NCBI GenBank assembly: GCA_947305005.1
Contig: CAMZCM010000019.1
Coordinates: forward strand, 1 to 45,544
Direction: 5' to 3'
Length of the DNA stretch: 45,544 bases
Source: an uncultured Prevotellaceae bacterium
GTDB lineage: Bacteria; Bacteroidota; Bacteroidia; Bacteroidales; Bacteroidaceae
This document shows positions 17,641 through 25,157 of this stretch, in pieces (positions within the stretch are counted from its first letter, which is position 1; each line of letters opens with the position of its first letter). The translations under genes and the position numbers were made by a program. Under the pieces are notes generated by a model that ran no database searches, was not told the origin of the DNA, and saw only the letters and a list, made by a program, of their open reading frames with translations.

Positions 17641-18429
17641 TTAGAGGCCAAGTTTTTTCTTGAGAGAAGAAGCGGCATCGTCGATGGCCTGATTGGTGTT
17701 GTCCTTAGCCTTCTGCTGAGCTGCATTGGCAGCATCCTGAGCCTGCTTCTGGGCAGCGGCAGCAGTGTTAGCAGCCTGTTGTTGAGCAGCAGTAGCAGCA
17801 GCTTCAGCCTGCGTCTTGACAGCATTGGCGGCAGCAGCGGGAGCAGCCTCTACAGCCTGCTTAGCGGTGTTGACGGTTGCATTGACAGCAGCAGCCTTGT
17901 TGGCAGCATCTGTAGCAGCCTCAGCTGCAGCATTGGTGGTAGCTGTCTCAACAGCGGTAGCTACGTTTTCACCTGTGAGAATGGCATTGATAGCAGATAC
18001 GAGGGCAGCATCTTTCACACCCTTGACAGCATCAGCGGTTGTCTCAATGACGTTTGCCGGGATGTTCTCAACGGTTGTGATGGCGTTAGCCACAGCAGTA
18101 GCAGTACCGGACTGACCCAGAGCCTCAGCATTCTCAGCAATGTAATTGTTGATGATGGCTGTGTAAGTAGCTGTAGCCTCTTCGTCGCCAGCCTCCACAT
18201 AAGCAGCCACCTGCTCAGCGACCTGAGCGCTGATAGCCTTCAGCTGGTCTGCATCAGCCGTCTTGATTTGCTCTTCCAGAAGGGAAACGATAGCCGTAGC
18301 CTGCTCTTCAGGAGTAGCCTCCTCGCCCAGAGCGAGAGAATCCAGTTCAGCGGTGTTAGATGTCTTTCCGCCACATGCGGCAAAGCTCATGGCGACAGCG
18401 GCAAGAGCCAAAAACATGAGTTTCTTCAT
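17641..18429 (-). CDS. Alanine-rich helical lipoprotein (262 aa)
   Basis: Lipoprotein with signal sequence MKKLMFLALAAVAMSFAAC, lipobox cysteine at residue 19. The mature part is almost entirely helical and alanine-rich: an acidic N-terminal third (ATPEEQATAIVSLLEEQI), a middle with AVKGVKDAALVSAINAIL, and a C-terminal third of long AA-Q-K-A repeats (AAAATAAQQQAANTAAAAQK-like) suggesting an extended coiled coil or periplasmic helix. It ends LKKKLGL. No enzymatic motif was seen. It is monocistronic, with its own -7 element and terminator. The function is unknown; a structural or envelope-spacing role is a guess. Confidence 0.8.
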   Translation of the reverse strand: MKKLMFLALAAVAMSFAACGGKTSNTAELDSLALGEEATPEEQATAIVSLLEEQIKTADADQLKAISAQVAEQVAAYVEAGDEEATATYTAIINNYIAENAEALGQSGTATAVANAITTVENIPANVIETTADAVKGVKDAALVSAINAILTGENVATAVETATTNAAAEAATDAANKAAAVNATVNTAKQAVEAAPAAAANAVKTQAEAAATAAQQQAANTAAAAQKQAQDAANAAQQKAKDNTNQAIDDAASSLKKKLGL

Positions 18430-18496
18430 TTTACTTTTTCTGTTTTAAGGTGAAACAAATATGTTCTTAATGTTAGTTGTCATCACAATTTCGTGG

Positions 18497-18504
18497 CAAA
18501 AGTA
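18497..18504 (-). promoter_or_regulatory. Candidate -7 element for the Ala-rich lipoprotein gene
   Basis: TACTTTTG on the minus strand matches TAnnTTTG, 67 nt before the ATG. No clear -33 box was seen at the expected distance. Confidence 0.5.
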
Positions 18505-18568
18505 GGCGAATTGGTTGAAAAGGCACGTATATTTTGTGCTAAAATGTGTGAACTTCCAATTTTATTAG

Positions 18569-18576
18569 TAAATTTG
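18569..18576 (+). promoter_or_regulatory. Candidate promoter of the inositol-type cluster
   Basis: TAAATTTG fits TAnnTTTG, with TGTG 20 nt upstream (18545-18548) as a possible -33 box. The element ends only 10 nt before the first ATG, so the leader would be very short or the real start might be a later codon. Confidence 0.5.
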
Positions 18577-18586
18577 CAGCGGAAAC

Positions 18587-19615
18587 ATGAGAACGAAAAT
18601 CAAAAATATACTCTTCCTCATCGGCCTCGCCTCTGTCGTGGTGATGTTCCTGACGTTCGATGTGAGCTGGGATGTGCTGTGGGAAGACCTCTGTCAGGCA
18701 GGCTACTGGCTGCTGTTCATCTTGGTGCTGTGGGTAGTGCTCTACCTGATGAACACGCTGACCTGGTGGCTGATCCTGCGCGAGAGCGGCCCCGTGAACA
18801 TCCGTTTCATGAGGCTGATGAAGATCACGGTCTCTGCATTTGCCCTGAACTCCGCTACACCCGTGGGGTTGTTGGGCGGTGAGCCGTATAAGATTATGGA
18901 ACTAACGCCTGTCGTGGGGGCACAAAGAGCCACCTCGTCGGTGCTGCTGTTCGCCATGATGCATATCTTCACCCATTTCTGCTACTGGGTCACTGCCATC
19001 ATTCTTTACATTGCCCTCTACCCTATCGAGATAGGCATCGGCATCGTTCTGGCACTGTCAGCGGTATTCTGTGGAGCCGGCGTGTATCTGTTTGTAAGGG
19101 GGTATAAGTTCGGTATGGTAGTTCGCGCTATCCGTTGGGCAGGTCATCTTCCCGGGTTGCGCAGTTGGGCAAAGCGCTTTGCAGAAAGCCATGCCGATGA
19201 CCTCCATCAAATCGACAGTCAGATTGCAGAGCTGCATAGTCAGAGCCGCCGCTCGTTCTACACGTCGTTGACTCTGGAGTATGTGGGCAGGATGATGCAG
19301 TCGTTGGAGATCATGTTTATGCTTGTACTCTTTGGAGCGGATTGGAGTTGGATGACTTTCGCGCAGAGTGTGATCATCCTTGCCTTCACCTCGCTCTTTG
19401 CCAACCTGTTAGGTTTTATTCCCATGCAGTTGGGCGGTCGCGAGGGCGGCTTCGCGATGTCCACCTCGCAGTTAGGGCTCACAGGTGGTGTCGGATTGTT
19501 TATCTCCATCATCTGTCGCGTGAGAGAACTGTTCTTCACTTGCATTGGCCTCGCGTTGATGAAGTTAGAAGGAAGAAGGAAGAAGGAAGAGGGAAAAGTG
19601 AAAAGTGAAAAGTGA
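18587..19615 (+). CDS. Flippase-like membrane protein (LPG_synthase_TM family)
   Basis: Integral membrane protein of about eight helices with the lysylphosphatidylglycerol-synthase transmembrane (UPF0104) fold. Typical motifs are NTLTWWLILRESG, NSATPVGLLGGEPYKI (near residues 87-104) and GFIPMQLGGREGG (near 280). Such proteins are linked to lipid or glycolipid translocation in many bacteria; the substrate here is not shown. It leads a tight gene set that includes a CDP-alcohol transferase and inositol-phosphate synthase. The last 15 residues, EGRRKKEEGKVKSEK, come from an A-rich repeat and were probably added to the original C-terminus. Confidence 0.85.
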   Translation: MRTKIKNILFLIGLASVVVMFLTFDVSWDVLWEDLCQAGYWLLFILVLWVVLYLMNTLTWWLILRESGPVNIRFMRLMKITVSAFALNSATPVGLLGGEPYKIMELTPVVGAQRATSSVLLFAMMHIFTHFCYWVTAIILYIALYPIEIGIGIVLALSAVFCGAGVYLFVRGYKFGMVVRAIRWAGHLPGLRSWAKRFAESHADDLHQIDSQIAELHSQSRRSFYTSLTLEYVGRMMQSLEIMFMLVLFGADWSWMTFAQSVIILAFTSLFANLLGFIPMQLGGREGGFAMSTSQLGLTGGVGLFISIICRVRELFFTCIGLALMKLEGRRKKEEGKVKSEK

Positions 19616-19625
19616 AAAATGAAAA
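19562..19625 (+). repeat. A-rich tandem repeat at a gene end
   Basis: GGAAGAAGGAAGAAGGAAGA followed by three GAAAAGT units and GAAAAATG. It encodes the C-terminal tail of the flippase-like protein and forms the junction with the nucleotidyltransferase start codon, so a repeat of intergenic type has entered coding DNA. Confidence 0.75.
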
Positions 19626-20449
19626 GGGAGCGTTCATCCATAAAGTTTGCCATTCTGGCTGCCGGCGAGGGATCTCGACTGGCCGAGGAAGGGATTGCGG
19701 AGCCCAAGCCATTGGTGCCACTGCTGGGCGAGCCGATGATCGACCGACTGCTGCGTATCTTCGAGGATTGCGGCGCCGAAGAGGTGGAAGTCATCACCAA
19801 CGACCTGACGCCCCAGACGCGACAACATATCGAATCGCTGCCGATGTATCAGGAAGGACGCTTGCATCTGGTAGTGAAGACAACGCCCTCCTCTATGCAC
19901 AGCTTCTACGAGCTGATGCCGCTGCTGGGCAAAGGACTATTCATCCTGACCACCGTTGATACCATCTTCCACGAAGCAGAGTTCCACCATTATGTCGAGA
20001 CGTTCATCGAGGGCATTAAGGTGGGCAAGGATTTTGACGGGCTGATGGCTGTGACGGACTACGTAGATGACGAGAAGCCGTTGTGGGTCTCGACCGACGA
20101 GCACCTTGGCATCACAGGGTTCCACGATAAAGTTGAAAGTTTAGAGTTGAAAGTTGAAAGTTTAAAGTTCTTCGCAGAGCGCAGCGTCGCGAGCGCCGAA
20201 CGGAAAGTTAATAGTAAATATGTGTCGGGCGGCATCTATGGTCTGACCGACAAATGCTTCCCTACCCTCATCCGCTGCATCGAAAGCGGCCAAAGCCGAA
20301 TGCGAAACTTCCAGCGGGCAATGGTGGCCGACGGCCTGCGCCTACGTGCCTACCCGTTCTCAAAGATTCTGGATGTGGATCACGCAGGGGATGTCAAGAA
20401 GGCAGAGGCGTTCCTGACGGAATCACGGAATTTCGGATTTTCGGAATAA
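19619..20449 (+). CDS. Nucleotidyltransferase (NTP_transferase family)
   Basis: A 276-residue sugar- or polyol-phosphate nucleotidyltransferase. The N-terminal LAAGEGSRLAEEG (residues 13-25) and EPKPLVPLLGEPMIDRLL form the nucleotide-binding signature. TTVDTIF (near 118) replaces the usual D-x-D metal site, with one Asp. Beside MIPS and a CDP-alcohol transferase, a CTP:inositol-1-phosphate cytidylyltransferase role is attractive but unproven; another nucleotidyl acceptor is possible. Residues 172-199 are a 28-codon in-frame repeat insertion. The last residues (ESRNFGFSE) also derive from repeat-like DNA. Confidence 0.85.
   Translation: MKRERSSIKFAILAAGEGSRLAEEGIAEPKPLVPLLGEPMIDRLLRIFEDCGAEEVEVITNDLTPQTRQHIESLPMYQEGRLHLVVKTTPSSMHSFYELMPLLGKGLFILTTVDTIFHEAEFHHYVETFIEGIKVGKDFDGLMAVTDYVDDEKPLWVSTDEHLGITGFHDKVESLELKVESLKFFAERSVASAERKVNSKYVSGGIYGLTDKCFPTLIRCIESGQSRMRNFQRAMVADGLRLRAYPFSKILDVDHAGDVKKAEAFLTESRNFGFSE
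20132..20215 (+). repeat. 84-bp in-frame repeat insertion inside the nucleotidyltransferase
   Basis: Repeated units of GTTGAAAGTTTAGAG/GTTGAAAGTTTAAAG followed by a GC-rich core (CGCAGAGCGCAGCGTCGCGA) and a closing AAAGTT. It adds VESLELKVESLKFFAERS and ten further residues between GFHDK and KYVSGGIYGL. The length is an exact multiple of three, so the frame is kept. The unit resembles A/G-rich repeats common between genes in this phylum. Confidence 0.8.
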
Positions 20450-20490
20450 CAGAACATCGTAATAACAGAATAACGGAAATCCAAGAAAGA
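20418..20490 (+). repeat. ACGGAAT/ATAACAGAAT repeat at a gene junction
   Basis: Repeats such as AATCACGGAAT, CGGAATAACAGAAC, TAATAACAGAATAACGGAA fill the 46-nt gap before the ATP-grasp gene and run back into the end of the nucleotidyltransferase gene. Three different simple repeats thus mark successive positions in this cluster. Confidence 0.65.
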
Positions 20491-20495
20491 AGGAA

Positions 20496-21401
20496 ATGAA
20501 AATCATCGGAATCATAAGGAGTGCAGAGTTCTCGCCGAATATGGGCGAGGCGGATGCTGCCATCTTCGAGGCTGTGGCCACGAGGCTGGAAGCAGACGGA
20601 CACACCGTCACGCGCCTCACCGATGAGCAGTTCCTGAATGCCTTTCCCGATGACAATCCGACCTACGACCCAGCCATCGAGGAACTGCTGGGACAGGCAG
20701 AGCGCGTCTTCACCATGTCGCGTAACGACAGTACTTGCGCGATGCTGGATGTGGTGGAACGTTTTGACAAGACGCCCTGCATCAACTCCGGACGAGGGGT
20801 GAGCACCTGCGCCAACCGTCACCAGATATACGCCATGCTGAAAGAAGCGGGCGTAGCACAGCCTGAGACCTGGTTCGGCAGCTTATACAAAGACCGTTGG
20901 CCTAACGATCCCGAAGATGCCTATAGCCTCAGCCAGCGGTTGCCGTATCCCTTGTGGATCAAGCGTGGCGACGGACACTCCCAAGTGAAGGAGGATGTAG
21001 TATTTGTGACCGATGTGGTACAAGCACACGAGGTGCTGAAGGACTTCGTCAGACGCGGCTGCGAGGAAGTGGTCCTCTGTCAGCATCTCGAGGGGGATCT
21101 CGTGAAGTTCTACGGAGTTGCCGGCACCGATTTCTTCAACTGGGATTATGCCGATCCTGCGCATAGCAAGTTCGGATTGGAGGCGCATAACGGTCCAGCG
21201 CGCCACTTTGCCTTCGACGCCCAAGCGCTACAGGAACGTTGCCAGTTCGTGGCAGAAAGAGCGGGCGTACCTGTCTATGGCGGTGATGCCATCGTGCAAG
21301 CCGACGGCTCGTGGTACATCGTTGACTTCAACGACTGGCCCAGCTTCAGCCGCTGCAGGGACAAAGCCGCCGAGGCTATTGTAAAGATTATATCAAAATA
21401 G
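20496..21401 (+). CDS. ATP-grasp family protein (RimK-like)
   Basis: A 301-residue cytosolic enzyme with an ATP-grasp layout: N-terminal pre-grasp region (GIIRSAEFSPNMGEADA), a lysine in PYPLWIKRGDGHSQVKEDVV (near residue 158), the VVLCQHLEGDLVKFYGVAGT strand pair (near 195), and the metal-binding end with GGDAIVQADGSWYIVDFNDWPSF (read in two parts: GGDAIVQADG and SWYIVDFNDWPSF; D and N ligands near 280). ATP-grasp enzymes join a carboxylate to an amine or thiol through an acyl phosphate. The substrate is unknown; its place in an inositol-lipid-type cluster suggests modification of a head group or a peptide linked to the envelope. Confidence 0.75.
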   Translation: MKIIGIIRSAEFSPNMGEADAAIFEAVATRLEADGHTVTRLTDEQFLNAFPDDNPTYDPAIEELLGQAERVFTMSRNDSTCAMLDVVERFDKTPCINSGRGVSTCANRHQIYAMLKEAGVAQPETWFGSLYKDRWPNDPEDAYSLSQRLPYPLWIKRGDGHSQVKEDVVFVTDVVQAHEVLKDFVRRGCEEVVLCQHLEGDLVKFYGVAGTDFFNWDYADPAHSKFGLEAHNGPARHFAFDAQALQERCQFVAERAGVPVYGGDAIVQADGSWYIVDFNDWPSFSRCRDKAAEAIVKIISK

Positions 21402-21419
21402 AGAACACATTAATTATAT

Positions 21420-22382
21420 ATGAGCACAGAGAAAAACAATAACGGCATAGCCTCGACCTACAAGTCGCGAGACACAGAGGAGTGGCTCGATATGGTCTTC
21501 AACCGACCTATCGGGTATCTCTGGGCACTGTTCTTCAAGCGTCTGGGAGTGCACCCTAATGTCGTGACGGTGCTGTCGATGATTCTGGGGGCAACAGCCG
21601 GCTTTTGCTTCTACTTCGATGCCGATACGCCACAAGGGTTCTGGATGAATGTCTGCGGCGTGCTGTTGCTCATGTGGGCGAACTTCTACGACAGCGCTGA
21701 CGGGCAGTTGGCCAGGATGACCGGACAGAAGACACCGCTGGGGCGCATTCTGGACGGCGCCTCGTCCGACATCTGGTTCTTCCCCATCTATTTCTTCCTG
21801 TTCCTGCGTCTGTTCGACAAAGTAATGCCACTGGCCGAGACACAGACATGGGGTTGGTGGAGTTTCATTCTGTGTTCTGCCGCCGGCTTCGGCGCCCACA
21901 CCTACGAATGTCAGCTGGCCGACTACTACCGCAACATCCATCTCTATTTCCTGAAAGGCGATGCGGGCAGCGAGTTCGACCACTACGCCCAGCAGAAAGA
22001 GAAGTACAGGAATATGCCGCTGCGCGGGCACGTCATCGAGAAGTTTTTCCAGTGGTTCTATGTCAACTATACCTACACCCAGGAGCTGGCAACGCCACAG
22101 TTCCAGAGGCTGTGGAGAAACATCAAGCATGTCTATGGCGACAATATCCCGCAGGAGTTCCGCGACCGCTTCCGTGAGCAGAGCCTGCCCCTGATGAAAT
22201 GGACCAACATCCTGACCTTCAACACACGTGCCATTGTGCTCTACACCTCATGCCTCATTGATGAGCCTTGGATTTATCCCGTCTTTGAACTCACGATACT
22301 CTTATTGATATACCTCTATATGCGCTACCGTCACGAACGGTTCAGCAGAATATTTGCAGAAGAATTAGAATATGAACGCTAA
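21420..22382 (+). CDS. CDP-alcohol phosphatidyltransferase family protein
   Basis: Membrane enzyme of 320 residues with the CDP-alcohol phosphotransferase signature D91-S-A-D94-G-Q-L-A-R99, then G108 and D112. The last aspartate of the usual D-G-x2-A-R-x8-G-x3-D-x3-D motif is displaced: position 116 is Ser and Asp is at 117 (LDGASSDIWF). Several hydrophobic helices surround it. With MIPS in the cluster, the likely alcohol is inositol phosphate, giving phosphatidylinositol phosphate or, from CDP-inositol, a phosphodiester. The C-terminus is charged (RYRHERFSRIFAEELEYER). It overlaps the HAD gene by 11 nt. Confidence 0.85.
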   Translation: MSTEKNNNGIASTYKSRDTEEWLDMVFNRPIGYLWALFFKRLGVHPNVVTVLSMILGATAGFCFYFDADTPQGFWMNVCGVLLLMWANFYDSADGQLARMTGQKTPLGRILDGASSDIWFFPIYFFLFLRLFDKVMPLAETQTWGWWSFILCSAAGFGAHTYECQLADYYRNIHLYFLKGDAGSEFDHYAQQKEKYRNMPLRGHVIEKFFQWFYVNYTYTQELATPQFQRLWRNIKHVYGDNIPQEFRDRFREQSLPLMKWTNILTFNTRAIVLYTSCLIDEPWIYPVFELTILLLIYLYMRYRHERFSRIFAEELEYER

Positions 22383-23079
22383 AGGTCTTATTTTCGATTA
22401 CGGCGGCACGATTGACACCAACAGTGTACACTGGTCAGAGGTGCTGTGGGACGGCTTCGTAGCAGCGGACATCCAAATAGAGAAGTCCGCCTTCCGCGAA
22501 GCATACGTTCATGGCGAACAGACACTGGCCCAAAAGCCGCTCATACTCCCCCACTATACGATGCTCGATCTGTTGCGTATCAAAGTAAATATTGAGACAC
22601 GCTACCTGCGGGAGAAAGAAATATGGAACGTCAGCGAAGTCGAGCGCGTGGTGAAAGCCGAGCGTGTGGCCTATCACTGCTATGAGCATGTGCAATCGGT
22701 CATCAACACCAGCCGTGAGGTGTTGCTCTATCTGTCAAGTCGTTACTCAATGGCACTCGTGAGCAACTTCTATGGCAATATCCACGCTGTCCTGCGCGAT
22801 TTCCACATCGAGTGTTTCCCTATCGTGATAGAGTCTGCTGTCGTAGGCGTCCGCAAGCCCGATCCCCGTATCTTCCAGATGGGCATAGACGCCTTGGGAC
22901 TGAAAGCCGAGGACACCATCGCCATTGGCGACTCCTACTCCAAAGACATCGTACCCGCCGCGACTCTCGGCTGCCAGACCATCTGGGTGCGAGGCACAGG
23001 ATGGGAAAACGAGACAGTAGAAGAGAGCCTGCCGACGGCCATCATCAACAATATCCAAGAACTCACCACATTGTTATAA
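22372..23079 (+). CDS. HAD family phosphatase
   Basis: A 235-residue HAD hydrolase. Motif I is FDYGGTID (nucleophile Asp9, with Gly instead of a second Asp two residues on, as in the DxG subgroup). Motif II is in ALVSNFYGN, motif III Lys in GVRKPDPRIFQMG, motif IV AIGDSYSKDIVPA. The helical cap lies between motifs I and II (C1 type). In this cluster it probably removes the phosphate from an inositol-phosphate product, as a PIP phosphatase would. It is coupled to both neighbours (11-nt and 1-nt overlaps). Confidence 0.85.
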   Translation: MNAKGLIFDYGGTIDTNSVHWSEVLWDGFVAADIQIEKSAFREAYVHGEQTLAQKPLILPHYTMLDLLRIKVNIETRYLREKEIWNVSEVERVVKAERVAYHCYEHVQSVINTSREVLLYLSSRYSMALVSNFYGNIHAVLRDFHIECFPIVIESAVVGVRKPDPRIFQMGIDALGLKAEDTIAIGDSYSKDIVPAATLGCQTIWVRGTGWENETVEESLPTAIINNIQELTTLL

Positions 23080-24560
23080 TGAGAAACTATTTCTTCCTAT
23101 TGTTATTTCTGCCTTGCACACTATGGTCGCAAGAACGACTCGAAGGGTTAGACGCAACGGTGGAGATGTCCGGAACCACCTCAACGGGCGAGTATGCTCC
23201 ACTTTGGCTGACCGCCAATCACTATGGCCTCAGCAGCACAGCGCCCCAATCCGCTTACCTGCGGGCAAGGATAGAACGAGATCTCAAGAATGACTCGGCT
23301 CGTGCCTGGCAATTGGGATATGGTCTTGATCTGGCAGTTGCTGCCGGACACGTGCGAACAGGCATCGTGCAACAGGCTTATATCGAAGGAGCCTGGAAGA
23401 AACTGCGTCTGACGCTGGGCGCCAAGCAACGACCTATGGAAACGAAGAATGCGGAACTGAGTAGCGGCGCTTTGAGCTTAGGTATCAATGCACGCCCCAT
23501 CCCACAAGCTCGTCTGGAGATTGACTGGTTTTCGATTCCTGGGACGAAAGGTTGGTGGCAGTGGAAACTCAACGGCTCCTACGGCTTCATGACCGATGGC
23601 GCGTGGCAGGAAGGATGGGCTAGAGAGGGTTCGCGCTATGCCAAGAATACGCTCTATCATGAGAAAGCAGTCTATTGGAAGTTCGGGCGCACAGACATCC
23701 TGCCCTTCACGTATGAGATAGGGCTTCGGATGGCAAGTGAGTTCGGTGGTACCTGTTACAACGTGAAATCAGTACGGGCCAACAACAACCAGCTTACTAA
23801 CTACATTCAGAAGACAAACCTACGCGCTTTCGTGGATGCATTGCTGTGTCGAGGCAGTGACGCCACCGACGGCAGTAATCCGAATGTGGCAGGCAACCAC
23901 TTGGGCAGTTATATCATGCAACTGAAATATCACGGGGAGAGCTGGCAGGCGCGCGCCTATTGGGAGCGTTTCTTCGAGGACCACTCAATGCTGACCGTGC
24001 AATACGGTATCCGCGATATGCTCATCGGAGGCGAAGTGACACTACCTCGCAACCCTTATATCAGTAGTGTCGTAGTGGAATATCTCACCAGTACCGATCA
24101 GAGTGGTGCTGTCTATCACGACGGCACGAAAAGTCTGCCAGACGCGATGGCCGGACGCGATGATTACTACAACCACTCCCTCTATGGTGGATGGCAATAC
24201 TATGGACAGGGCATCGGTAACCCGCTACTGACCTCACCCCTCTACAACGACGCCCTTGGCCAACCTCATCTGCTGCGATTCTTCAACAATCGTGTCAAAG
24301 CATGGCACATAGGACTCTGCGGTGACCCCTCAGCGGAATGGCATTGGCGTCTGCTCGCCTCCATGACTCGCAACTGGGGCATTTATCTGTACCCTTTAGA
24401 AGACATGCAGCATCAGAACTATTTCCTGGGCGAAGCTACCTATCGTCCGCGTTGGGCGCAGAGATGGAGCGGCACCCTCGGCGTAGGTCTGGATCACGGC
24501 GACCTCATCGGTAACAGCTTCGGAGCACAACTCACGATACGGTTCAAGATTAATGATTAA
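23079..24560 (+). CDS. Wzi-family outer-membrane protein
   Basis: A 493-residue protein with signal peptide MRNYFFLLLFLPCTLWSQ. The start at 23079 shares bases with the HAD stop (TAATG); a longer open frame upstream is an overlap with the HAD gene. The body is rich in alternating aromatic beta-strands (WLTANHYGLSS, LRLTLGAKQRPMETKNAELS, YGIRDMLIGGEVTLPRNPYI) and ends ATYRPRWAQRWSGTLGVGLD ... LTIRFKIND, the layout of the capsule-assembly Wzi beta-barrel. Wzi proteins hold polysaccharide at the cell surface. Its presence with lipid-head-group enzymes hints that the product of this cluster reaches the surface. Confidence 0.82.
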   Translation: MRNYFFLLLFLPCTLWSQERLEGLDATVEMSGTTSTGEYAPLWLTANHYGLSSTAPQSAYLRARIERDLKNDSARAWQLGYGLDLAVAAGHVRTGIVQQAYIEGAWKKLRLTLGAKQRPMETKNAELSSGALSLGINARPIPQARLEIDWFSIPGTKGWWQWKLNGSYGFMTDGAWQEGWAREGSRYAKNTLYHEKAVYWKFGRTDILPFTYEIGLRMASEFGGTCYNVKSVRANNNQLTNYIQKTNLRAFVDALLCRGSDATDGSNPNVAGNHLGSYIMQLKYHGESWQARAYWERFFEDHSMLTVQYGIRDMLIGGEVTLPRNPYISSVVVEYLTSTDQSGAVYHDGTKSLPDAMAGRDDYYNHSLYGGWQYYGQGIGNPLLTSPLYNDALGQPHLLRFFNNRVKAWHIGLCGDPSAEWHWRLLASMTRNWGIYLYPLEDMQHQNYFLGEATYRPRWAQRWSGTLGVGLDHGDLIGNSFGAQLTIRFKIND

Positions 24561-24569
24561 TACTTAACA

Positions 24570-25028
24570 ATGAAACATACATCATACATCTTACTTCTTT
24601 CCTCTTTCATCGCCATAGTAGCAATGTTCTGCAGATGTGATAAGGTTCCCATCAACGGAGACCTTGACGGGATGTGGCAAATCATGACCATCCAGACACC
24701 TGACGGCACACGCACGGTGAAAAGCAATCGCGCCTATCTCTCCTTCCAGCTCCATCTCAGTCAATGGGATTGTGGCACCAAACGCTACTATGCCCACTTC
24801 AGCCACACAGGAGACAGTATCTTCTTCTATGACTTCAAGCACGATTCACTCCATCGCACCAAAGCCGATGACAACGAAGAGATAACCATTGAAGAGATGA
24901 CGAAAGAGAAGATCATGGACGAATGGGGGGTGCATCACCTTGATGCCCGATACCATGTCCAACACCTCAACAGTGACGAACTGGTTCTCGAACGGGCTGA
25001 CACCGTTCTCCATTTCCGTAAATTATGA
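24570..25028 (+). CDS. Small putative lipoprotein, lipocalin-like
   Basis: A 152-residue exported protein. The N-terminus is hydrophobic up to MFCRCDK; the two cysteines (21, 23) make a lipobox plausible but not canonical. DLDGMWQIMTIQTPDGTRTV and the C-terminal HLNSDELVLERADTVLHFRKL fit the lipocalin-like lipoproteins common in Bacteroidetes (G-x-W start, short beta-barrel). It sits 9 nt after the Wzi gene and may help it. Ligand unknown. Confidence 0.7.
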   Translation: MKHTSYILLLSSFIAIVAMFCRCDKVPINGDLDGMWQIMTIQTPDGTRTVKSNRAYLSFQLHLSQWDCGTKRYYAHFSHTGDSIFFYDFKHDSLHRTKADDNEEITIEEMTKEKIMDEWGVHHLDARYHVQHLNSDELVLERADTVLHFRKL

Positions 25029-25111
25029 CTTTTTTCTTCAAAAAAGCCATCGCATATCAAAAGGAACAATAAAAAAGAGTTTTTGAATGCCATCCTTTCA
25101 TTTATTTTTCC

Positions 25112-25119
25112 TTATTTTG
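25112..25119 (+). promoter_or_regulatory. Candidate promoter element before the MIPS gene
   Basis: TTATTTTG followed by CAGCCAAAT. The same TTATTTTGCAGC phrase precedes the alginate-lyase-like gene at 42736. It is close to TAnnTTTG. The 129-nt gap before MIPS is the largest in the cluster, so a separate promoter here is reasonable. Confidence 0.4.
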
Positions 25120-25157
25120 CAGCCAAATTATCAAAGAACATCTGAAAAAAGACCAAT

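Noticed and set aside
17590..18453. Plus-strand open frame opposite the Ala-rich lipoprotein gene
   Set aside because: Poly-Ser/Leu product from the GCN alanine codons read backwards; it also runs through the terminator.
21414..22130. Minus-strand open frame opposite the CDP-alcohol transferase gene
   Set aside because: No domain, and the opposite strand carries a clear family motif and gene coupling.
22812..23078. Upstream extension of the Wzi open frame
   Set aside because: It overlaps the HAD gene in another frame and lacks a signal peptide; the start at 23079 gives a clear one.
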